DNA of 64,000 bases from Burkholderiaceae bacterium (GTDB taxonomy: Bacteria; Pseudomonadota; Gammaproteobacteria; Burkholderiales; Burkholderiaceae_C), in NCBI GenBank assembly GCA_023150375.1, contig JAKLLA010000013.1, forward strand, positions 62,001-126,000, given 5' to 3'. Below are positions 56,937 through 64,000 of this stretch, one piece after another. The translations under genes and the position numbers were made by a program. The number at the start of each line of letters is the position of its first letter. Position 1 is the first letter of the stretch. The notes beneath the pieces are model-generated. The model saw only the letters and a list, made by a program, of their open reading frames with translations, searched no databases and was not told the DNA's origin.

Positions 56937-58892
56937 TCAACGCCACTGCAGGCGGTACAGCACGTCCTGCCCGGCGTCGGACACGTAGAGGCTGCCGCTG
57001 GCGTCGAAGGCCAGTCCCCAGGCGCAGCCGATCGGGGTGTCGACCGGGAGTGCGGACACCGCGCCCGTGGGCGTGACGACGCGGATCGTCTCGCAGGCGG
57101 CCACGTACAGGTTGCCGGACGCGTCGAAGGCCGCGCCGTTGGGCTTTTCCGGCAGCGCGGCGAAGACGCTCACGCTGCCGGTGGGCGACACCCGGCTGAT
57201 CGAGCCGCTGCCGCCGTCGTTGCCGGCCACGTAGAGGTGGCCGTCCCGGCCCATCGCCATGCCGACGTTGTAGCGCGTGGCCAGGGTGGCGAAGGCCGCC
57301 GCGCTGCCGCCGGTGGCGCCGACCCGGCTGATGCGGGTGTTCCAGCTGTTCACGACGAAGAGCTGGCCGGCGCCGTCGAAGGCCAGCCCCTGCGTGTTGG
57401 TGTAGCCGGTCGAGAAGGGGCTGACGACCCCGGTCGGCGAGATGCGCACCACGCTGCCGCGGTTGTACTGCGACACATAGAGCTGCCCATCGGGGCCGAA
57501 GGCCAGCATCGAGGGGCTGTCCACGCTGGCGAAGACGGTCTTGCTGCCCTGCGCCGTCAGCTTGTAGACCACGTTGTTGGGCGCATCGGCCAGGTAGATC
57601 GCCCCGGCCGCATCGATGGCCAGCCCCTGCGGCCACGAGAAGCCGCTGGCCACCCGGGTCGCCCGGGCCTGGCCCAGGGCGGTGACGCTGTACTTCATCG
57701 TCCGGGTCAGCCCGGAGGTCGGGACGGTGGTCGGGCAGACGCCGCTGGCCGGGGCGGCCGAGCGCTGAAGGAAGGCCGCCCCGGTCTGGCCCGCCGCACC
57801 GGCGGTCAGCCCGACGACGAGGCGGTCGCCCTTGACCGCCTTGACCGTGCCGGCCACGGCCACGCCGTTGCGGTAGAGCTGCCCGGCCGAGACGCTGAAG
57901 CAGCGGCCGGCGTCGTCCGTGCCTGCGACGTACTCCGGCGAGCGGCTCTGCGCCCCCACCGGCACGCCCGAGTCGGCGAACTTGAACCGATCGATCACCT
58001 GATCGACCCCGCCGGAGCTGTCCACCCACTGCTTCAGGTTCACCGCCGTGTAGGCCGTGGTGCGGTAGAAGGTGTTGAGATGGGTCGCGACGCGGCTCCA
58101 GTCGACGCTCCTGGCCGCGGAATCGAGCTGGCTGCGCACCGAGGTCGCGAAACCCGGGCTGTTGTTCAGGGCCCCATCGTCGGCCAGGTCCGCCTCGAAG
58201 CGGTTGGCCACCTGCCCGATGCTGCCCCCCGCGCTGCCACCGGCCTGCACGATCACGGCCGACAGCGCGGCCAGGATCTGGTCGGCCGGGCGCGACTGGC
58301 CCAGGTCGAGTTCGCCGAAGCCGGCCGGACCGGCCGCGCCGCCGGGCATCAGGTCGGCCCGGTTGTGGATGTGGAAGGCCCGCAGCACCTCCCCCTGCGC
58401 GGTGGCGCGCGCACTGGCGAAGGGGTACGGGTTGCTCGCGCGGGTGGCCAGCGCGCGGGTGCGCTCGTGCGCCAGGTCGGTCAGCACGTTGATGTTGAGC
58501 GCACGGTCGGCGTCCAGGTCGTTGAGCCCGCGCAGGATGGCGAAGTCCGACGAGATGCGGCCGGTGATTTCGTCGAAGTAGTAGCCCAGCGCGGTGGACT
58601 GCACATAGCGGCGCGTGAACACCGTGGCCGCCGGATTGAAGCGGCCGGTGTCGTCGACGATCTGGAAATCGAAGGACGTGCCCACGGGCTGCAGGCTGCG
58701 CGGGTCGAGTTCGTTGACGCTGACCCAGGCGCCGCGCTGCAGCGGTCCCTTCTGCGCCAGCCCCACCTCCACCGTGTAGCCCGAGGCGGTGGCGTGCACG
58801 GACGAATCGGAGCCCCCGCCGCAGCCGGCCAGTGCCGAGGCCAGGAGGGCCGTGATCGCCAGGGAACCTGCAGCGCGAGGACGTGGGGACAT
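56937..58892 (-). CDS. Lipoprotein with C-terminal NHL-like beta-propeller
   Basis: A 651-residue protein. The lipobox is LAGC with C24, followed by GGGSDSS, so it should be lipid-anchored in the cell envelope. Residues about 40-330 form an unrecognised domain with GLAQKGPLQRGAWVSVNELD and DDTGRFN segments, similar in type to adhesin-like lipoproteins of unknown function. From about residue 400 onward there are six or so NHL/SMP-30-type repeats (WPQGLAIDAAGAIYLADA, SPSMLAFGPDGQLYVSQYN, TQGLAFDGAGQLFVVNSWN, AWGLAFDASGSLYVSDAG) that make a beta-propeller. Substrate or partner is unknown. It is convergent with the fusion gene and divergent from nothing nearby; a 200-nt gap separates it from the Lrp gene. 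Confidence 0.8.
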   Translation of the reverse strand: MSPRPRAAGSLAITALLASALAGCGGGSDSSVHATASGYTVEVGLAQKGPLQRGAWVSVNELDPRSLQPVGTSFDFQIVDDTGRFNPAATVFTRRYVQSTALGYYFDEITGRISSDFAILRGLNDLDADRALNINVLTDLAHERTRALATRASNPYPFASARATAQGEVLRAFHIHNRADLMPGGAAGPAGFGELDLGQSRPADQILAALSAVIVQAGGSAGGSIGQVANRFEADLADDGALNNSPGFATSVRSQLDSAARSVDWSRVATHLNTFYRTTAYTAVNLKQWVDSSGGVDQVIDRFKFADSGVPVGAQSRSPEYVAGTDDAGRCFSVSAGQLYRNGVAVAGTVKAVKGDRLVVGLTAGAAGQTGAAFLQRSAAPASGVCPTTVPTSGLTRTMKYSVTALGQARATRVASGFSWPQGLAIDAAGAIYLADAPNNVVYKLTAQGSKTVFASVDSPSMLAFGPDGQLYVSQYNRGSVVRISPTGVVSPFSTGYTNTQGLAFDGAGQLFVVNSWNTRISRVGATGGSAAAFATLATRYNVGMAMGRDGHLYVAGNDGGSGSISRVSPTGSVSVFAALPEKPNGAAFDASGNLYVAACETIRVVTPTGAVSALPVDTPIGCAWGLAFDASGSLYVSDAGQDVLYRLQWR

Positions 58893-59092
58893 GGTGCAGC
58901 GAGGTGAAGAGGGAACGAACCCGCCGCCGAACCGGGCTCGGCCGATCGGCGAGGAGGATGGGAGATCGCGCCGATATCGGCGGGCTGCGCCCACAGGTGA
59001 GCCCCGGCCACGACCGCCGGGCCCGACTGCGTGCGAATGTCACGCCGCAGCCCTCCGGTTCACGTCCGGCGGCCCCGGCCGCCACCGCTGCC

Positions 59093-59611
59093 TCACCCCG
59101 CGAAGCGCACCCGCACCCCCTGGGGCCTCGGGCGCGTCAGTGCGTCCAGCGGCAGTTCGTGGGTCTGCTTGACCTTCGACAGCGCGATGTGGGTCTTGAC
59201 CTGCGCCACGCCGGGCAGGGTGAGCAGGCGCTTCATCATCAGGTCGGAGAAGGCGGCCAGGTCGGGCGCGACGATGCGCAGCATGTAGTCGGCCTCGCCG
59301 GTCACCGCGAAGCACTCCAGCACCTCGGGCAGCGCGGCGATCTGCCGTTCGAACTCGGCCGGGCGGGTGCGGTCGTGGCGCTCGAGGAGGACCTGCGCAT
59401 AGGCGGTCACGCCCAGGCCGAGCGCCGCGGCGTCGAGCAGCGCGGCCCAGCCGCCGATCACGCGGGCCTCCTCGAGGCGCTGGATGCGCCGGCTGATCTG
59501 CGAGGCCGACAGCGCGGCCTGCTCGCCCAGCGCGGCGTTGGTGGCCCGGCCGTCGCGCTGCAGCGCGGCCAGCAGCGCGAGGTCGTAGCGGTCGATGCCC
59601 AGTTCGTTCAC
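59093..59611 (-). CDS. Lrp/AsnC family regulator divergent from ipdC
   Basis: A 172-residue regulator from GTG 59611, chosen because AGGAGGG lies 8 nt upstream. The HTH is LGIDRYDLALLAALQRDGRATNAALGEQAALSASQISRRIQRLEE (about residues 4-48), and the RAM effector domain contains VLECFAVTGEADYMLRIVAPD. It is divergent from the decarboxylase gene with 134 nt between starts. Lrp-type regulators of aromatic amino acid degradation are common, so control of ipdC by an aromatic amino acid is a fair inference. Gene order alone supports it. Confidence 0.92.
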   Translation of the reverse strand: MNELGIDRYDLALLAALQRDGRATNAALGEQAALSASQISRRIQRLEEARVIGGWAALLDAAALGLGVTAYAQVLLERHDRTRPAEFERQIAALPEVLECFAVTGEADYMLRIVAPDLAAFSDLMMKRLLTLPGVAQVKTHIALSKVKQTHELPLDALTRPRPQGVRVRFAG

Positions 59612-59745
59612 GTCGGCCCTCCTGGATGCACGGAATGTGCATGAGAGGGCCATCTTAGGGCCCACAACGAACACCCCTTGCAGCCCGGGCGCGCGATAGT
59701 GACGGCATTGCTGCTCCTGCCGCGCGCTGCGGCGCCGCCCCCGCC

Positions 59746-61380
<1,635 letters not shown>

Positions 61381-61460
61381 CGCGGTCGGGGCCGGGCCGC
61401 CGGCACGGTCCCTCGTCCACCCTATACGTGACAGGGTAGGGTATGGGCAGGCAGAATGGC

Positions 61461-61476
61461 AAGTATTCGATTACTT
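61461..61476. promoter_or_regulatory. Palindrome before TetR gene, likely operator
   Basis: AAGTA (61461-61465) and TACTT (61472-61476) flank TTCGAT, ending 7 nt before the TetR start. It is placed where a TetR-type dimer could repress its own operon. A second dyad-like stretch (CCCTATACGTGACAGGGTAGGG) lies just upstream. Confidence 0.5.
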
Positions 61477-61483
61477 ACCGACC

Positions 61484-62119
61484 ATGCCTGCCCTCGACGC
61501 CCCTGTTGCCGCGCCGGCGCGCCTGCCCACCGAGGAAAGGCAGGCGGCCATCGTCGCCGCGCTGTTCCGCCTGGCGGCCGAGCGCAGTCCGGCGCTGATC
61601 ACCACCGCCGAGATCGCCGCCGCGCTGGGCCTGACGCAGGGAGCGCTGTTTCGCCACTTCCCGAACAAGGAGGCGATCTGGTGCGCCGCGCTGGACTGGG
61701 TGCAGGCGCAGCTGCTGCAGCGCCTGGATGCCGCGCTGGCCAGCCCGGCCGCGCAGGCCTCGCCGCGCGCCGGCCTGGCGGCGATGTTCCACGCCCATGT
61801 CGACTTCGTCGCCGCGCACCCGGGGGTGCCGCGGCTGATCTTCCAGGAGCTGCAGCAGCCCGGCGACTCGGCCGCCCGGCGGCAGGTGCGCGCGCTGCTG
61901 CAGGCCTATCGACAGCGGCTGCTGGGCACGCTGGCGCGCGCCGAGGCGGCCGGTGAGCTGGCGCCGGGGCTGGACCAGGACGCCGCCGCGACGCTCTTCG
62001 TCGGCATCGTGCAGGGCCTGGTGATGCAGGCGCTGATCAGCGGCCAGCCGGCGCAGATGCCGGCGCAGGCGGCGCGGCTCTATCCCCTCTTCGAACGTGC
62101 CCTGCGGGAGGCCCCATGA
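61484..62119 (+). CDS. TetR family transcriptional regulator
   Basis: A 211-residue regulator. The HTH is ITTAEIAAALGLTQGALFRHFPNKEAIW (about residues 37-66). The C-terminal ligand domain is Ala/Leu helical (ATLFVGIVQGLVMQALIS). It is the first gene of an efflux operon; its stop overlaps the adaptor ATG (ATGA). It probably represses the operon through the palindrome at 61461-61476 and responds to a transported compound. Confidence 0.93.
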   Translation: MPALDAPVAAPARLPTEERQAAIVAALFRLAAERSPALITTAEIAAALGLTQGALFRHFPNKEAIWCAALDWVQAQLLQRLDAALASPAAQASPRAGLAAMFHAHVDFVAAHPGVPRLIFQELQQPGDSAARRQVRALLQAYRQRLLGTLARAEAAGELAPGLDQDAAATLFVGIVQGLVMQALISGQPAQMPAQAARLYPLFERALREAP

Positions 62120-63339
62120 CGACGGCTTCGGTCTGGAAACGACGCACCGGCCTCGGCCTGGGCGCATTGCTTCTGCTGGGCGCCCTGGGCTGGGTGGCGC
62201 TGCGCTCGGGGCCCTGGGCGCCGGTGCGCGTCACGGTGACCCGGGTGGAGGAGGCGCGGGTGCAGCCGGCGCTGTTCGGCATCGGCACGGTGGAGGCGCG
62301 GCGCAGCCTGCCGGTGGGCCCCACCGCCGCGGCACGGCTGCTGCAGGTGCATGTGGACGTCGGCGATGCGGTGCGGCCCGGCCAGCTGCTGGCCGAGCTG
62401 GACGCGGTGGACCTGGCGCCGCGCCTGCAGGCGCTGGATGCCGCCCAGGCGCGCGCGCGCAGCCTGGCCGTGGCGGCCGAGGCGCAGCAGCGCGACGCCC
62501 AGGCGCGCCTGGCGCTGGCCCGTGCGAACACGCGCCGCTGGGCCGAGCTGGGCGCGCAGGCCTTCGTCAGCGCCGGTGCGGTGGAGGCACGCGAGCAGGA
62601 ACAGCGCTCCGCCGAGGCCGCGCTGCAGGCCGCCGACGCCAGCCTGCTGGCGGCCCGGCAGGAGCTGCAGCGCCTGGGCGCCGAGCAGGACGGGCTGCGC
62701 GCCCAGCGCGACCGGCTGCAGCTGCGCGCGCCCAGCGCGGCGGTGGTCGCCAGCCGCGAGGCCGAACCGGGCGCCGCCGTGGTGGCCGGGCAGGCGGTGC
62801 TGCGGCTGATCGACCCGACCAGCCTGTGGCTGCGGGTGCGCTTCGACCAGGGCCGCGCCGGCGCGCTGGCACCGGGCCAGCCGGCCCGCGTGACGCTGCG
62901 CTCGCGTCCGGGCGAGCGCTTCCCCGGCCGGGTCGCGCGGCTCGAACCGCTGGGCGACGCGGTGACCGAGGAGCGCATCGCCCAGGTCACGCTGGACGAC
63001 CCGGGCGTGGCGCACACCCTGGGCGAGCTGGTCGAAGTGACCGTAGACCTGCCGGCCGGCGCCGTCGGGCCCTGGGTGCCCAATGCCGCGCTGCAGCCGC
63101 AGGGCGGGCAGATCGGCGTGTGGAAACTCGTGGACGGTCGGCCGGTCTTCGCCCCGCTGCAGCTGGGTGCGGCCAGCCTGGACGGGCGCGTCGCGGTGCG
63201 CGCCGGCCTGGCCGCGGGCGACGAGATCGTGCTGCACAGCGAGCGCACGCTCACCCCTGCCAGCCGGCTGCGCGTGGTGGAGTCGCTCGTCGCCGCCCCA
63301 GCGGCTGCCCGCGCCAGCGCCGCCGGAGCCCGGCCGTGA
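62116..63339 (+). CDS. Efflux periplasmic adaptor (HlyD/MacA-like)
   Basis: A 407-residue membrane fusion protein. An N-terminal membrane anchor (residues about 11-32) is followed by the lipoyl-type half-motif AARLLQVHVDVGDAVRPGQLLAELD, an alpha-helical hairpin of about 110 residues (AQARARSLAVAAEAQQRDAQARL to the second helix), a beta-barrel domain with LRSRPGERFPGRVARLEPLGD, and a membrane-proximal end. It links an inner-membrane transporter to an outer-membrane channel. Here the partner is the ABC-type permease that follows, so the set resembles MacAB or YbhGFSR-like exporters. It overlaps the next gene by GTGA. Confidence 0.92.
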   Translation: MTTASVWKRRTGLGLGALLLLGALGWVALRSGPWAPVRVTVTRVEEARVQPALFGIGTVEARRSLPVGPTAAARLLQVHVDVGDAVRPGQLLAELDAVDLAPRLQALDAAQARARSLAVAAEAQQRDAQARLALARANTRRWAELGAQAFVSAGAVEAREQEQRSAEAALQAADASLLAARQELQRLGAEQDGLRAQRDRLQLRAPSAAVVASREAEPGAAVVAGQAVLRLIDPTSLWLRVRFDQGRAGALAPGQPARVTLRSRPGERFPGRVARLEPLGDAVTEERIAQVTLDDPGVAHTLGELVEVTVDLPAGAVGPWVPNAALQPQGGQIGVWKLVDGRPVFAPLQLGAASLDGRVAVRAGLAAGDEIVLHSERTLTPASRLRVVESLVAAPAAARASAAGARP

Positions 63340-64000
63340 TCAGCCTGGCCGGCCGGGACATCCTGCACGGCTGGGGCCGCTTCGTGCTCACCGGGCTGGG
63401 GCTGGGGCTGCTGATCGGCGTCACGCTGACCATGGCAGGGGTCTACCGCGGCATGGTCGACGATGCCCGCGCCCTGCTGGACCACAGCGGCGCCGACCTC
63501 TGGGTGGTGCAGCAGGACACGCAGGGGCCCTATGCCGAATCCTCCAGCCTGCGCGACGACGTGGTGCACAGCCTGCGCGGCCTGCCCGGCGTGGCGCGCG
63601 CTGCCAACGTGACCTACCTGACGATGCAGGTGCGCCGCGTCGGCCCGGAAGGGTCCGGGAGCTCGGCCGGCAGCGACGTGCGCGCGATGGTGGTCGGCCA
63701 CGAGATCGCCCCGCCCGGCCAGCCGGGCGCGCCGGGCACGCTGGTGGCCGGCCGGCAGATCACGCGCAGCCACTACGAGGCGGTGGCGGATGTGAAGACC
63801 GGCTTCCAGCTCGGCGAGCGCATCCGCATCCGCCGGCAGGTCTACACCGTCGTCGGGCTGACGCAGCGCCGCGTCTCCTCCGGCGGCGACCCGATGGTCT
63901 TCGTGCCGCTGGCCGATGCCCAGGCGGCCCAGTTCCTGAAGGACAACGCGGCCATCCTGAACGAGCGCAGCCGCACCCTGGCCAACCCGGCGCTGAACCG
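63336..64000 (+). CDS. ABC transporter permease, FtsX/MacB type (partial)
   Basis: Open from GTG 63336 to the window end, 221 codons visible. The first helix is GRFVLTGLGLGLLIGVTLTMAGVY (about residues 15-38), followed by a large periplasmic domain (ALLDHSGADLWVVQQDTQGPY, GVARAANVTYLTMQV), the MacB periplasmic-core pattern; GFQLGERIRIRRQVYTVVGL is another family block. The remaining three helices and the ATPase gene should lie beyond the window. With the adaptor it would export a small molecule or peptide. The GTG start is supported by the 4-nt overlap with the adaptor. Confidence 0.85.
   Translation, partial: MISLAGRDILHGWGRFVLTGLGLGLLIGVTLTMAGVYRGMVDDARALLDHSGADLWVVQQDTQGPYAESSSLRDDVVHSLRGLPGVARAANVTYLTMQVRRVGPEGSGSSAGSDVRAMVVGHEIAPPGQPGAPGTLVAGRQITRSHYEAVADVKTGFQLGERIRIRRQVYTVVGLTQRRVSSGGDPMVFVPLADAQAAQFLKDNAAILNERSRTLANPALN

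Overview
The window is high-GC DNA (roughly 70% by eye) from a betaproteobacterium, most likely a Burkholderiales member of the Comamonadaceae/Sphaerotilaceae type. This rests on the gene order thrS-infC-rpmI-rplT-pheS-pheT-ihfA-merR-tRNA-Pro, on family content typical of that order (DUF2322, DUF3138, PCu(A)C with DUF2946), and on codon use. The genus cannot be fixed from the sequence alone.

Layout. 1-1357: a cut-off gene and a small copper-handling pair (DUF2946-like protein, PCu(A)C chaperone). 1371-7465: DUF1993 protein, two large tandem paralogous exported proteins that I read as CHAT/caspase-like (clan CD) predicted proteases, a DsrE-like protein, DUF502 and DUF2322 proteins. 7607-10269: molybdate ABC transporter modABC, followed by a strong terminator that may end a small RNA. 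10476-12520: MarR regulator and ClC chloride channel, both on the minus strand. 12521-13658: about 1.1 kb with no recognisable gene. 13659-27281: a complete type I-E CRISPR-Cas system (cas3, cse1, cse2, cas7, cas5, cas6e, cas1, cas2), then an 83-nt leader and an array I counted by hand at 77 repeats and 76 spacers. 27282-27681: gene-free. 27729-35919 (minus strand): tRNA-Pro(GGG), MerR regulator, ihfA, pheT, pheS, rplT, rpmI, infC with a probable ATC start, and thrS, which is preceded by a threonine-rich leader peptide and a terminator that look like a ribosome-mediated attenuator. 36061-37377: isocitrate lyase under a 26-bp perfect palindrome.

37754-54966 is a polyamine/amine catabolism region: a ureohydrolase (agmatinase type), a hemerythrin protein, an Lrp regulator with a divergent omega-amino-acid transaminase, gamma-glutamylputrescine oxidase, gamma-glutamyl-GABA hydrolase, gamma-glutamylputrescine synthetase, putrescine aminotransferase, the potFGHI importer, a DUF3138 porin-like protein, an aldehyde dehydrogenase and an EamA exporter. 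It encodes uptake of putrescine and both the direct transamination route and the gamma-glutamylation route.

55072-64000: GNAT acetyltransferase, a shortened UspA-like frame, an unusual AhpD/CMD-like plus Rieske fusion, an NHL-propeller lipoprotein, an Lrp regulator divergent from indolepyruvate/phenylpyruvate decarboxylase (ipdC), and a TetR-controlled efflux unit (adaptor, then a FtsX/MacB-type permease cut by the window end). The most interesting items are the exported CHAT-like pair, the thrS leader attenuator, and the internal history recorded in the CRISPR array.
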